From Corynebacterium sp. (lineage in GTDB: Bacteria; Actinomycetota; Actinomycetes; Mycobacteriales; Mycobacteriaceae): a DNA stretch of 64,000 nucleotides. The stretch lies in the NCBI RefSeq assembly GCF_030532715.1, contig NZ_JAUNKO010000004.1, positions 124,001-188,000 of the forward strand, in the 5' to 3' direction. The notes beneath the pieces are model-generated. The model worked only from the letters and a program-made list of their open reading frames with translations, searched no databases and was not told the DNA's origin. A program made the position numbers and the translations under genes. The number at the start of each line of letters is the position of its first letter. Positions within the stretch are counted from its first letter, which is position 1. This document shows, piece after piece, positions 34,927 to 49,502 of the stretch.

Positions 34927-35997
34927 TTATTGCTGATTTGAATGCCGGATGTTTGGCGCGGCGTCGAGAGGCTGTGAGGCCTCGGGTTGCTGGTGCGCGA
35001 TGCGAGAGTACTTCGCCCACAGCTGGTGGGTGAACGTGTTGTTGAGGACGGCGGTGGCGACCTCGCAATCCGGGCGGGCCAAGTCGCGCACAATACCCTC
35101 GATGATCTCGGCGAACACGGGGTCGTTGTGCGCTCGGTACGTCTTGAGCGTATCGCCTAAACTTCCGATCAGGTTGTAGTAGGTGATGTCGGCTTCGCGG
35201 GTGCCAGCGGGTTCGATGCGCGTGTGTTCCTTGCGGTGCGCTTCCACAAACACCGCCCGGCGCAGGGAATCAACCTGGGTGGGGGCGTAATTTGGCAAGA
35301 TTTCAATTAAGTGCCGGTGGCGCTTCAACGCGTAGTCAATAAATGTGGTCATGACTTGGCCAGCCCAGCCGCCCGGGGTCGCCGCCACGAGGTCTACCTT
35401 TTCTTTGAACCTGGCTGTGCGGTAGTCCGCAATCGCCTCCGCCCACTGGGGAGCCTGTTGCATCGCTGGCGTCGGCGTGAAGGTAGTCTGCTTCCCGCAC
35501 TTCGGACACGGAACATATTGCGCCTGGTAGTAAAGATGTTCTACGGGGAGGGGGTTGCTGCAATGTTTGCAGTGAAAGTTCTCCGCAGCCTTTTCCCAAT
35601 CGGCGACGGCGCGGCGGAATTGCCGTTCCGCCTCGTAGTCGGTGAACGGGGCGAACACTTCATCCGTCGCGAGTTCGATATCTTTTTCGAGTTGTTGGAC
35701 GGCGGCTTCCGCATCCGCATAGGCGGCGCGGATTGTGGGGTCCGTTGAATCAACGTAGACCTCGAATCGCTCTTGGAAAATTTTCTGGCCGCGTTGCACA
35801 ATCTCTCGCATTTGCTTGCGTAACGCGGCCTCGAACGCGAGGCAAGAGCGGTGGAACTCCGCAGGATCGGTGTCCGTCGGCTCTGGCGCAACAGTCTTCG
35901 CCTGGGAAATAATCTCCTCCGCCTGCTCCCAGAGTTTGCTCAAGAAGACGTCAAGGCGTTCGCGTAACTGTTTGATTTGTTCGAGATTGTGGTTCAT
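34927..35997 (-). CDS. Zinc-ribbon protein, unknown function
   Basis: The 356-residue protein begins MNHNLEQIKQLRERLDVFLS and has a long charged helical N-terminal half, then a zinc ribbon (FHCKHCSNPLP and VPCPKCGKQT, four Cys as two CxxC pairs) near residues 145-180 and a helical C-terminal half containing HRKEHTRIEP. There is no signal peptide. ATG 35997 follows GAAAGGAAG; the 28 upstream in-frame codons lack support. I recognise no named family; nucleic-acid or protein binding is possible given the ribbon. Confidence 0.7.
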   Translation of the reverse strand: MNHNLEQIKQLRERLDVFLSKLWEQAEEIISQAKTVAPEPTDTDPAEFHRSCLAFEAALRKQMREIVQRGQKIFQERFEVYVDSTDPTIRAAYADAEAAVQQLEKDIELATDEVFAPFTDYEAERQFRRAVADWEKAAENFHCKHCSNPLPVEHLYYQAQYVPCPKCGKQTTFTPTPAMQQAPQWAEAIADYRTARFKEKVDLVAATPGGWAGQVMTTFIDYALKRHRHLIEILPNYAPTQVDSLRRAVFVEAHRKEHTRIEPAGTREADITYYNLIGSLGDTLKTYRAHNDPVFAEIIEGIVRDLARPDCEVATAVLNNTFTHQLWAKYSRIAHQQPEASQPLDAAPNIRHSNQQ

Positions 35998-36139
35998 TGA
36001 AAACTTCCTTTCGGAGTTCAATGTTCGCTGAACCATCCGCCCCATAGCAAGCGCGACATTCCGTGAGGCAGCCATTTTCACATATCAGTGATGTACATGT
36101 TGCGCCACATTGCTGATAGTGCAGCGTCGGCACAGCAAA

Positions 36140-36170
36140 GCTCCCCGCCAAGCCAAGCCCAGCGGGGAGC
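36140..36170 (-). terminator. Terminator of icd
   Basis: A 9-bp perfect stem GCTCCCCGC / GCGGGGAGC with a 13-base loop, 17 bases after the icd stop codon on the minus strand and followed there by TTTGCTG. The T-run is short. Confidence 0.75.
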
Positions 36171-36186
36171 GGTAAAGATGTTCGAG

Positions 36187-39717
<3,531 letters not shown>

Positions 39718-39930
39718 TTTTGAGGACATCACTTTGCGTCGGGGGTGCCACCCTGGGGTTTCGCCCATTTGTGTCAATCGTTGCGTTGGCGTTGGTGAGC
39801 CCTGCTGGGAAGCGCCGAGAAAACATGCACACAATCGGATTTGTGTTTGTTTACCTGCGGTTTCGCTTGTTGCGTTTCTGCTAAGGTCGGGTCACCGCAG
39901 CATGTTTCACCCAGTGAAAGGACAACACAA

Positions 39931-40746
39931 GTGTCTACGGCATTCGCGGTAGTGTTCCAGCACCGGTTTGATCCCGCCGTGACGGCGGCTGGTGTGCGGG
40001 CGCAAATGTTGAAGGATTGGCCGGGGTGTGATGTCAGCATTGTGCAGGAGCGTGGGGAACATGCCGATGGCCAGGCGAGTTTGGCCAGTGATTCATCGGG
40101 CATCTATATCCGGCCGGTGGACTCGCCGTTTACCGATGATGTTTCGGAACTTTGTGGTCCTAGCTTGTTGTGGCCGGACGGGAAGCCGTTTAATGAGGCC
40201 TACCAGGCGCATTGCATCGTCGCGGTGGCTGATCAAACCCGTGATGAACGGCACGCGGCCGCGATGTTGACGCGGGTGGTTGCTTCACTGATTCGTATTT
40301 CTTCGGAGACGATCGCGGTGTATTGGGCGGGCGCGAATCATTTGATTTATCCGCCGATGTTCCGCGAGATGGCCATGCAACGGCTGCCAGAGGCGCCGTT
40401 GTATTTGTGGGTTGCGTTTCCGATGTGGCAGCGCTCGGATGGCCGGTTGCACGCGTCGACGCAGGGCCTGGATCGCCTAGGCTTGATGGATTTAGAAATC
40501 CTGGATAGTGAAAAAACTCCGCGGGAGACCCATGAGTTTTTGGTCAACGTGGCTGATTACTTAGTTCGCCGCGGGTTGGTGATTGAAGACGGCCACACCG
40601 TGGGCGAATCCGAACAAGAACGTATCCGGGCGGTGTATGCGAAGGCCTCCACGGATCCCGAAAAAACCGTTATTCAATTGACTAATCAGAAGCCACAAGG
40701 AGCCCTGCGTTATGGCAATCGCGATCCTCTTGCAGAACACTATTGA
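39931..40746 (+). CDS. DUF4261 family protein (first of tandem pair)
   Basis: A 271-residue soluble protein. The core (AYQAHCIVAVADQTRDERH, MLTRVVASLIRISSETIAVY, then GLDRLGLMDLEIL and ADYLVRRGLVIEDGHTVGES) matches the DUF4261 domain as I recall it. GTG 39931 follows GAAAGGAC; the open frame starts earlier at 39841 without a ribosome site. The next gene is a diverged paralogue that overlaps its 3' end by 35 bases. Function of DUF4261 is unknown to me. Confidence 0.75.
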   Translation: MSTAFAVVFQHRFDPAVTAAGVRAQMLKDWPGCDVSIVQERGEHADGQASLASDSSGIYIRPVDSPFTDDVSELCGPSLLWPDGKPFNEAYQAHCIVAVADQTRDERHAAAMLTRVVASLIRISSETIAVYWAGANHLIYPPMFREMAMQRLPEAPLYLWVAFPMWQRSDGRLHASTQGLDRLGLMDLEILDSEKTPRETHEFLVNVADYLVRRGLVIEDGHTVGESEQERIRAVYAKASTDPEKTVIQLTNQKPQGALRYGNRDPLAEHY

Positions 40747-41515
40747 TGAGGAAGTTACCCAGGATGCGCTGCGCGAGCAGCTGCACAAGGACTGGCCGGA
40801 GTTAGCCCAGCAACATCAGCTTGCCGACGACCCCGAATTCACCGGCGACCAGCAGCCTGGCATGGCCGCGTTCACGTACCGGGATAGTGGGTTTTTAGTC
40901 AAGCCGATTCCGGTGCCGTTTGGTCAAGAACCGATTGAGAAGCGGGCCGCCAGCAGCCTGTGGCCAAACGGCGCGGACTTCAATGAGCAATATCAGGCGC
41001 ATTCGCTGGTGATGGTGGCGAATTCGGAATCGTTGAGTGGGGTGCAAAAGGCGGAGTTGCTGTCCAAGGTGGTGGCTTCGCTGGTGGCGATTTCGCGGGA
41101 GACCTTCGCTGTGGTGTGGCCAGCCTCGGATCAGTTGATTATGCCGGAGGTGTTCCGCAACGTTGCGTGTTCGATGTTGCCGGACCCGCTGCTGCCGATT
41201 TGGCTGAACTTTAGTTTTGGCACCCAGTCTTCCGGGAATTTCGCGGCGGCCACGGTCGGTCTTGATCGTATGGATTTGATGGACTTGGAAATGCCGGAAA
41301 GTACCAAAACTCCCGGTGAAACGCTGGATTTCCTAGCTGGCGTTGCGGACTATTTGATTCGAAATGGGTTGGTGATCAAGGACGGCGACACCGTCGGGCA
41401 GGAGGAAGGGGAGCGCATCATCGTGCGCTTTGCGCCGTCAATGATTCAGGAGGGAAAGATGGTGATCCAGCTTCAAGAGCACCAAAATTCACCGGAGCGC
41501 GCGAGCGGATCATAG
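40712..41515 (+). CDS. DUF4261 family protein (second of tandem pair)
   Basis: The 267-residue protein aligns with the preceding one throughout: QYQAHSLVMVANSESLSGVQ, LLSKVVASLVAISRETFAVV, GLDRMDLMDLEMPESTKTPG and ADYLIRNGLVIKDGDTVGQE. ATG 40712 lies 8 bases after AAGGAG inside the first gene. The two probably arose by duplication and are translationally coupled, so they may form a heteromer. Both lack signal peptides and membrane helices. Confidence 0.75.
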   Translation: MAIAILLQNTIDEEVTQDALREQLHKDWPELAQQHQLADDPEFTGDQQPGMAAFTYRDSGFLVKPIPVPFGQEPIEKRAASSLWPNGADFNEQYQAHSLVMVANSESLSGVQKAELLSKVVASLVAISRETFAVVWPASDQLIMPEVFRNVACSMLPDPLLPIWLNFSFGTQSSGNFAAATVGLDRMDLMDLEMPESTKTPGETLDFLAGVADYLIRNGLVIKDGDTVGQEEGERIIVRFAPSMIQEGKMVIQLQEHQNSPERASGS

Positions 41516-41894
41516 GCCAGCGCCTGCAATAGTGTGGCGATTTTCACTTTGCCTTCCGCTTGTGTGAGATGAGGGGCCACGTGCCTCGCATGGTGCGCAA
41601 GCGCATTGTGGGTACAGGAAGCTGTGATTGGTGGTTCGCATCGAGGCTCTACACGGCGATGGAACCGGCACCTACCAGCCAGGAGCCGTACACGTGGCGG
41701 CCGTCACTTGCGGCTGCGGGCTAGGGCATGTGACCTGGGAAAAAGGAATCGTTGTCAATTTGACGCTTGGTCAAGCGACGCTCGGTGCGGCGGGCGGGGC
41801 GGAGGCCGCGGCGTCGATACGCAATGGCGCGGTTCGCGGTGTAGCGTTCCGATCCGTGAATTATCAACGACGTACTGTTTTGCGCCAGACCGAG
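41516..41894. other. Intergenic region before the MFS gene
   Basis: No recognisable gene. The downstream MFS frame is open back to 41628 but that part has no transporter-like sequence. A 47-codon frame from GTG 41581 to 41724 has GAGGGG upstream but an unremarkable product, so I do not call it. TTGACG at 41759 and TACTGT at 41872 are possible promoter elements. Confidence 0.4.
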
Positions 41895-43121
41895 GTGAGC
41901 GCCACCCGTCGCTTCGTGGTGATGGTTGCACTCGCCCTCGGCGGTTTCGGAATTGGCACGACCGAATTCGTTTCCATGGGGTTGCTGGACCTTGTGGCCG
42001 CGGACTTCGGAATCACCGAAGATGTAGCCGGGCACGTCATCGCCGCATACGCCCTCGGCGTGGTGGTTGGTGCGCCGGTGATCACGGTATGCACCGGCAT
42101 GCTGCCCCGTCGCCGCTTGCTGCTGCTGTTGACTGCCGCGTTCGTGGTGGGCAACGCGGCAAGTGCGGCGGCAATGTCGTACGACAGCTTGTTAGTGGCA
42201 CGGTTTATCGCGGGCCTGCCGCACGGCGCCTATTTCTCCGTGGCGAGCCTTGCGGCGGCTTCCATGGCGCCAGCCGGACAGCGCGGGCGTGCGGTGGCGA
42301 CCGTGGGCCTCGGGTTGTCTGTGGCCACCGTCGCGGGGGTTCCCGCAGCGCAATGGTTGGGCATGGCGTTCGGGTGGGCCGCGGCCTACGCATTGGTGGC
42401 GCTCATCGGCCTAGTGTGCCTGATCAGCCTGTGGTACTTGATGCCGCACATGACGCTGATGCAGCCAACCCGCCCCATTGTGGAGCTCGGCGCTTTGGCG
42501 AACTCCCAGGTTTGGTTCACGCTTGCGATTGGCACCGTGGGGTTCGGCGGCATGTTCGCCGTGTACACATATATTACGTGGACGATGCGCGATGCCGGCC
42601 TGGACCAGTCGTGGATGTGGCTGGTGCTCATGGTGTACGGCGTGGGCATGGTCGTGGGCAACCTCGCTGGCGGCCGGTTGGCCGACCGCAACGTCGAGGT
42701 GGGCATCGTGGTGTCCCTGCTGGCGCTGCTGTCCCTGCTCGTGGGATTCTACTTTGCCACCAACGTTTCTCCCTGGTTGGCCGTGGTCAACTTCGGCGCC
42801 ATTGGATTCTTCGGCTCCACGCTGGCACTGTCGCTCCAGGTCCGGCTCATGGACGTTGCGGGGCGCGCCCAAACCTTGGCGTCCTCCCTCAACCATTCCG
42901 CGTTGAACACCGCAAACGCGCTCGGTGCGGCACTCGGCGGTGCGATGATCGCTGGTGGGTACAGCTACAGCGCGCCCGCCTTAGGCGGTGCCGTACTGGC
43001 GGTGCTCGGCTTGGCGCTGTGGGCGCCGGCGTTTGTATTGCGCCGCGGTTTCGGTACTAAGCGGGTCACCGTGCGCAGCCGGACCGCGGCCGCCGCGCCG
43101 CAGACTGTGTCGGCGGTATAA
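41895..43121 (+). CDS. MFS transporter, DHA1/AraJ-like exporter
   Basis: The 408-residue protein has 12 membrane helices with DHA1 signatures: GGFGIGTTEFVSMGLLDLVA in helix 1, GMLPRRRLLLLL in loop 2-3, LVARFIAGLPHGAYFSVA and GGRLADRN in loop 8-9. Relatives export sugars, drugs or metabolites such as arabinose or chloramphenicol. The start is uncertain: GTG 41895 gives the usual short N-terminus before helix 1, while TTG 41880 and GTG 41856 are in frame. None has a good ribosome site. Substrate unknown. Confidence 0.8.
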   Translation: MSATRRFVVMVALALGGFGIGTTEFVSMGLLDLVAADFGITEDVAGHVIAAYALGVVVGAPVITVCTGMLPRRRLLLLLTAAFVVGNAASAAAMSYDSLLVARFIAGLPHGAYFSVASLAAASMAPAGQRGRAVATVGLGLSVATVAGVPAAQWLGMAFGWAAAYALVALIGLVCLISLWYLMPHMTLMQPTRPIVELGALANSQVWFTLAIGTVGFGGMFAVYTYITWTMRDAGLDQSWMWLVLMVYGVGMVVGNLAGGRLADRNVEVGIVVSLLALLSLLVGFYFATNVSPWLAVVNFGAIGFFGSTLALSLQVRLMDVAGRAQTLASSLNHSALNTANALGAALGGAMIAGGYSYSAPALGGAVLAVLGLALWAPAFVLRRGFGTKRVTVRSRTAAAAPQTVSAV

Positions 43122-43136
43122 AGTACGCTGAGCCGT

Positions 43137-44027
43137 ATGCTTACCATCACTACCGTCAACGTCAACGGCATTCGCGCGGCTGTGAAGCAGCGCAGCGAGG
43201 AGAACCTCGGCTTCCTGCATTGGTTGTCCAACACCAGTTCGGATGTTGTGCTGCTTCAGGAAGTACGTGCGACCGAAAAGGATACGCTGAAGGCGTTGGC
43301 GCCGGCGCTGGACCAAGGCTGGCACTACGCCGGCGCCGAGGCTGCGGCGAAGGGGCGCGCCGGGGTGGGCATCCTCTCCCGCACCCCGCTTCTCGACGTC
43401 TCGGTGGGCATCGCCGGCTTCGAAGATGCGGGCCGCTACCTCGAAGCCACCACGCAGGATGTGCGGGTGGCTTCGCTGTACTTGCCCAGCGGCGAAGCGG
43501 GGACTGACAAGCAGGACGAGAAGTTCCGCTTCCTTGATGTGTTTGAGCAGGTGCTGGGCAGCAAAGCCGCAGAGTACGAGCACATGGTGATCGGCGGGGA
43601 CTGGAACATCTGCCACCGGCAGCAGGACCTGAAAAATTGGAAGAACAACCAAAAACGCGCCGGGTTTTTGCCCGACGAGCGGGCGTTTATGGACGCCGTG
43701 TTTGGCACCTTCCCCGACGAATCCAGCCAGATCCCGGAATTCGGCGATTACTTCGGGGCGGTCGATTATGTGGGGGCGCGGCGTCGAGAAGCGAACACGC
43801 AGCCGGTGTGGTTCGATGCGGCGCGCCGCTTACAGCCCGACGACGCGCCGTACAGCTGGTGGTCCTACCGCGGAAAAGCGTTCGACACCGACGCGGGGTG
43901 GCGCATCGACTATCAGGCCGTGACCCGCGCAATGTTGGAACGCGCGCACCGCAGCTGGGTGGAAAAAGCCGACCGCTACGACCTGCGCTGGTCGGATCAC
44001 GCTCCTGTCATTGTGGAATACCGCTAG
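43137..44027 (+). CDS. xth: Exodeoxyribonuclease III / AP endonuclease
   Basis: The 296-residue enzyme of the Xth/APE1 family removes abasic sites in base-excision repair. Motifs in order are TTVNVNGIRAA, LLQEVRA (catalytic Glu), GRAGVGILSR, SLYLPSGE, IGGDWNI (Asp and Asn) and the final WSDHAPVIVEY (Asp-His). TATAAAGT overlaps the end of the MFS gene 13-20 bases before ATG 43137, so the 5' leader would be very short. Confidence 0.93.
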   Translation: MLTITTVNVNGIRAAVKQRSEENLGFLHWLSNTSSDVVLLQEVRATEKDTLKALAPALDQGWHYAGAEAAAKGRAGVGILSRTPLLDVSVGIAGFEDAGRYLEATTQDVRVASLYLPSGEAGTDKQDEKFRFLDVFEQVLGSKAAEYEHMVIGGDWNICHRQQDLKNWKNNQKRAGFLPDERAFMDAVFGTFPDESSQIPEFGDYFGAVDYVGARRREANTQPVWFDAARRLQPDDAPYSWWSYRGKAFDTDAGWRIDYQAVTRAMLERAHRSWVEKADRYDLRWSDHAPVIVEYR

Positions 44028-44040
44028 TACACTGATCTGG

Positions 44041-45851
<1,811 letters not shown>

Positions 45852-45880
45852 CGCATCTCCAAGTAGGAAGGCAGCAGAAG

Positions 45881-46945
45881 TTGACAGCTACCCCGCAAAC
45901 CCGAGTTGATGTGCACGGCATTGAGCGCGTGAGCCAGGATCAACCTGGTGTTGTGGATCGCTACCGCCAGCGCTGGCCATGGTTCGATCACCTGATGCGG
46001 ATGAACGAACGCTACACCGACATGGGTGGCAATCAATACGCCGCAGGTATCACCTACTTTTCGGTGCTTTCCATGCTGCCGATTTTGATGCTGGTGTTTG
46101 CTGGGGTGGCGTTCGTGCTGGCCAGCCGCCCAGAGATGGTGGTGGAAATCCAAGAGCAGATTGCTGGGCAGGTGTCCGGCCAGCTGGCGGAACCCATCAA
46201 TACCATTTTGGAAACGGCGATTAGTCAGCGCGGCACCGTGGCCGGCATTGGTGCGGTGACCGCACTGTGGTCCGGCATGGGGTGGATGCACAACTTGCGG
46301 TACGGCGTTTCCAAAATGTGGCGCATCAATCCAAACGACGGCACCATGCTGAACAACAAACTTAAGGATCTGCTCGGTCTGTTCGGTTTGTTTGTCTCCC
46401 TAGTGATCGCGTTCGGTGTGACCGTGGCCGGTTCTTCTAGCTTGGCGTATCGCATCTTGGACGCGTTTGCGTTGGCGAATGTGCCGGGGATGTTTATTGT
46501 GTTGCGTTCCATTGCCGTGCTGTTGGGCTTGGTGGCGAACTTTATCGTGTTCTATTGGCTGATTAAGTTCATGCCGCGAGTGAAGGTGCCTCGGCGGTCC
46601 GCGGTGCGCGCCGCGATGATTGGTGCGGTGGCCTTTGAGGTATTCAAACAGGTTGCCTCCATATTCTTCTCGAACGCACTCACGAACCCGGCGGGGGCGA
46701 CGTTCGGGCCCGTTATCGGCGTGATGGTGCTGCTGTATTTCGTGTGGCGCATCCTGCTGTATTGCTCGGCGTGGGCGGCCACCACGAAGGAATCCTTGGC
46801 GTTGATTAAGCCTGCGGTGCCGAATCCGGCGGTGATTCGGGTGCGCCAAGAGGTGCGCGTGGCGCCGTCTTCGCGCACGATTGCGGCTGTCGCCGCAGCT
46901 GGTGCCGTTGGTGCGGCGGTAGCCGGTCGCCTGTTCCGTCGATAG
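45881..46945 (+). CDS. YihY/BrkB family inner-membrane protein (YhjD-like)
   Basis: The 354-residue protein has six membrane helices characteristic of the YihY/virulence factor BrkB family, including GGNQYAAGITYFSVLSMLPI, LFGLFVSLVIAFGVTVAG and VIGVMVLLYFVWRILLYCSA. Early annotations as RNase BN for this family are wrong. The YhjD branch has been linked to lipid A or lipid transport in E. coli; here the substrate is unknown. TTG 45881 follows AGGAAGG. It may be co-transcribed with trpS, 29 bases upstream. Confidence 0.82.
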   Translation: MTATPQTRVDVHGIERVSQDQPGVVDRYRQRWPWFDHLMRMNERYTDMGGNQYAAGITYFSVLSMLPILMLVFAGVAFVLASRPEMVVEIQEQIAGQVSGQLAEPINTILETAISQRGTVAGIGAVTALWSGMGWMHNLRYGVSKMWRINPNDGTMLNNKLKDLLGLFGLFVSLVIAFGVTVAGSSSLAYRILDAFALANVPGMFIVLRSIAVLLGLVANFIVFYWLIKFMPRVKVPRRSAVRAAMIGAVAFEVFKQVASIFFSNALTNPAGATFGPVIGVMVLLYFVWRILLYCSAWAATTKESLALIKPAVPNPAVIRVRQEVRVAPSSRTIAAVAAAGAVGAAVAGRLFRR

Positions 46946-46954
46946 ACTGGCGGC

Positions 46955-48253
46955 ATGCAACCTGATCATGCTTCGCCAGTCCTTTCCGAATCGGAAATCC
47001 ACAGCCTGCCAAAAGTGCTGTTGCACGACCACCTCGACGGTGGCCTGCGCCCAGCAACGATTATCGAGCTAGCTCAGGAGTGCGGATACACGGAGCTGCC
47101 AACCACCGACCCTGAGGAACTGGAGTCGTGGTTTTACACCGCGGCGTCGTCAGGGTCCCTGCCGAAATACTTGGAAACTTTCAAGCACACCTGTGCGGTG
47201 ATGCAAACGGCCTTGGCGCTTCGGCGCGTGGCGCGGGAAGCCGTCATCGACCTCAGCCGCGACAACATCGTCTACGCCGAGCTGCGCTTCGCACCCGAAC
47301 AGCATCTCGAAGATGGGCTGAGCCTGCAGGACGTGGTGGACGCCGTTACCGACGGCCTGCGTGAAGGCATGGAACTCGTGGACAACGAATGGGGTATTGA
47401 GGCGCGCCTTATCCTGTGCGGCATGCGGCACTCGAACCGCACCGCAGAAATCGCGCAGCTTACGGTGGATAACTATCACCAGGACAGCCTCGTGGTGGGG
47501 TTTGATATCGCGGGCGCCGAGGACGGTTTCCCGCCCTCCCAACATGCGGAAGCGTTCCAGCTGCTCCGCGAAAACTTCGTGCCGTTTACCATTCACGCGG
47601 GAGAAGCGGCCGGGGTGGAATCATTGGAATCCGCGGTGCGCCAAGGGACGCTGCGAATCGGGCACGGTGTGCGCATGTTCGAGGACTTCCACGCCGTGAT
47701 TAACGGCTTGGCTACGGGGCCAATGTCGAGCTACGTGCGGGACCGGCGAATCGCGTTGGAAATGTGCCCAACGTCAAACCTGCAAACCGGCATTGTGGAC
47801 GACTACGCCGACTATCCGCTGCCGATGCTGCGGGAGATGGGGTTCTGCTGCACCGTCAACACCGACAATCGGTTGGTTTCCGGCACCACCCTGACCCGCG
47901 AAATGATGATCTTGGTGGACTACTTTGGTTTCGAAGAAGCCGAGCTGTTCGACCTCACCAAAAATGCAATCGAAAACGCGTTTGCGCCGTGGTTCCTGCG
48001 GCGGATCATCCTTGAAAAGATTATTCTTCCCGCCTACCAGGCGCGCCAATTTGCGCAGATGGAGGAGTTCAGCCGTGACGCACTGGGCATGGTCGGCGAC
48101 GATGAAGACTACAACGTGGACGATCTGAACTTTGACTTGAGCATGCTCGAAGATCTTGGGATCAACCTGTCCGACCTCGGCATCGGCGCGGACGACGGCC
48201 CAGTGGAGTTGCCGCCAAGCGAGGATCAAGAAGACGGCGACAACAAAAAATAA
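46955..48253 (+). CDS. add: Adenosine deaminase with acidic C-terminal extension
   Basis: The 432-residue enzyme deaminates adenosine in purine salvage. Zinc and catalytic motifs are HDHLDGGLRP near residue 24, TIHAGEAAG near 213, LRIGHGVRM and NTDNRLVSGTTLT. The last 60 residues (DDEDYNVDDLNFDLSMLEDL onward) are strongly acidic and extend beyond the catalytic barrel; their role is unknown. TAGACT lies 6 bases before ATG 46955. The nearby upp also serves nucleobase salvage. Confidence 0.92.
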   Translation: MQPDHASPVLSESEIHSLPKVLLHDHLDGGLRPATIIELAQECGYTELPTTDPEELESWFYTAASSGSLPKYLETFKHTCAVMQTALALRRVAREAVIDLSRDNIVYAELRFAPEQHLEDGLSLQDVVDAVTDGLREGMELVDNEWGIEARLILCGMRHSNRTAEIAQLTVDNYHQDSLVVGFDIAGAEDGFPPSQHAEAFQLLRENFVPFTIHAGEAAGVESLESAVRQGTLRIGHGVRMFEDFHAVINGLATGPMSSYVRDRRIALEMCPTSNLQTGIVDDYADYPLPMLREMGFCCTVNTDNRLVSGTTLTREMMILVDYFGFEEAELFDLTKNAIENAFAPWFLRRIILEKIILPAYQARQFAQMEEFSRDALGMVGDDEDYNVDDLNFDLSMLEDLGINLSDLGIGADDGPVELPPSEDQEDGDNKK

Positions 48254-48262
48254 CCTGCGGCA

Positions 48263-48285
48263 GGCGCGCGCGAGCCGCGCGCGCC
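48263..48285. terminator. GC-only hairpin between convergent add and the 401-residue gene
   Basis: GGCGCGCGC / GCGCGCGCC with a 5-base loop GAGCC fills the short gap between two convergent genes. It has no T-run, so it may act as a weak or Rho-assisted terminator for both strands. Confidence 0.55.
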
Positions 48286-49491
48286 CTAGAACTTGCTGAA
48301 GCGGGCGATGAGGGTATCTTCGAGCTGCTTCCAGCCGTCAACTTCGGCGGTGAAGGGAGCCGAAGGCACGTACCCGGTGGCGGATCCCAGCATGTAGGAG
48401 ATGTATTCCTGCAAGGCCGGGTTTGCTACCAGCACCGAGTTGACGGAGTCATCGTCTGCCCAGTCCGCCGAGTCCGCAAGCAGTTCGTAGGCTTGGCGTA
48501 GTTGTTCGGCGTCCACGGCGTCGGTACCTTCGCCGATGTCTTGGCGCAGGCCGGTAAACACATAGGTGTTGTCGGGGTGGACGGTGATATCCAATTCGCC
48601 GCCGTTGACTTCGTCCATGATGGTGGGCCAGGTGGACACGGCAGCTAGGTCATGGTCGGAGTGTTCCGCCAGCCACCGCGCCATGGCCTTCCGGTTGTTA
48701 AACGTGACAATTTGGCCGAACTTACCCAAGAAGATGGGTTGCTCGCCGAGGTATGTGCGCAGCGTGTACAGGGTGCGGCCGTCGATAACAATTTTGATGG
48801 GGTCAATGCCGGCGGCGGCCCACACGGAAGTGTCGTAGGGGTCCGCGGCTTCCTCGGCGGCCTCGGCTCGCGCTTTTGCCGCCTCCTCGGCAGCTTGCTG
48901 CGCCGCGGCGATGCGTTCCGCAGCGTCCCCGACTTCCACCTCGGGGGTGTGCACCACAGTGTCGAGTGAATCCGCAACCTTGTCCCAGTTCACCAGCACC
49001 ACGCGGCCGATTGCGGACCACTCGGACATGCCATGGTCACCGCCGAAATGATCGTGCCCGCGCTCCACATTCGCCAAGATGGAGTGCCCGGCGAAGAAGG
49101 ACTCCACCGCGCTCAGCGAACACACCGATCCTAAGCTCTTTGCCAATGCGAACCCGCGCGCTACGGCGCTGACGTTTTGGTAGGACGGCCGGCCCGCAAG
49201 GTGGCGGGGCAGCTCCACAAAGGAAACCTCATCGCGTTCGGCGGGCACCACGCGCGCTGCGTCGCCCGCGTTGAAATGACCCCACTTGGGGTGCGTCACA
49301 AGGTCGTGCTTGTCGCCGGATTCAATAAACGCCAGCACCTCGGCGGGAGATTTGAACATATATACGTTGTCTCCATAGCCGAGGAACGCTTGCCACTCCT
49401 GCCCGTGCTCCTTCCAGCGGGGCGCCCACAGCGTATAAAACTTGCCGTCGCTGAACTCGATGGATACAGGTACGATTCCTTGTTGTGCCAT
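48286..49491 (-). CDS. Hypothetical protein, 401 residues, in cassette with NlpC/P60 gene
   Basis: A soluble-looking protein with two similar halves separated by an Ala/Glu-rich helix (about 195-220, AAERIAAAQQAAEEAAKARA). Each half contains a strand-rich block: YTLWAPRWKEHGQEWQAFLG and GDNVYMFKSPAEVLAFIESG in the first, YTLRTYLGEQPIFLGKFG and FNNRKAMARWLAEHSDHDL in the second. No signal peptide or membrane helix. TAGAAT lies 8 bases before ATG 49491, within the end of the NlpC/P60 gene, so it may have its own leaderless promoter. I do not recognise the family. Confidence 0.65.
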   Translation of the reverse strand: MAQQGIVPVSIEFSDGKFYTLWAPRWKEHGQEWQAFLGYGDNVYMFKSPAEVLAFIESGDKHDLVTHPKWGHFNAGDAARVVPAERDEVSFVELPRHLAGRPSYQNVSAVARGFALAKSLGSVCSLSAVESFFAGHSILANVERGHDHFGGDHGMSEWSAIGRVVLVNWDKVADSLDTVVHTPEVEVGDAAERIAAAQQAAEEAAKARAEAAEEAADPYDTSVWAAAGIDPIKIVIDGRTLYTLRTYLGEQPIFLGKFGQIVTFNNRKAMARWLAEHSDHDLAAVSTWPTIMDEVNGGELDITVHPDNTYVFTGLRQDIGEGTDAVDAEQLRQAYELLADSADWADDDSVNSVLVANPALQEYISYMLGSATGYVPSAPFTAEVDGWKQLEDTLIARFSKF

Positions 49492-49502
49492 GAGGCGTGA
49501 TT

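Noticed and set aside
41581..41724. 47-codon open frame with GAGGGG upstream, before the MFS gene
   Set aside because: The product is unremarkable and similarity cannot be tested; too weak to call a gene or leader peptide.
41606..43060. 484-codon Arg/Gly-rich frame overlapping the MFS gene on the same strand
   Set aside because: The overlapping frame encodes a clear 12-helix transporter; this one has the composition of a shifted reading frame.
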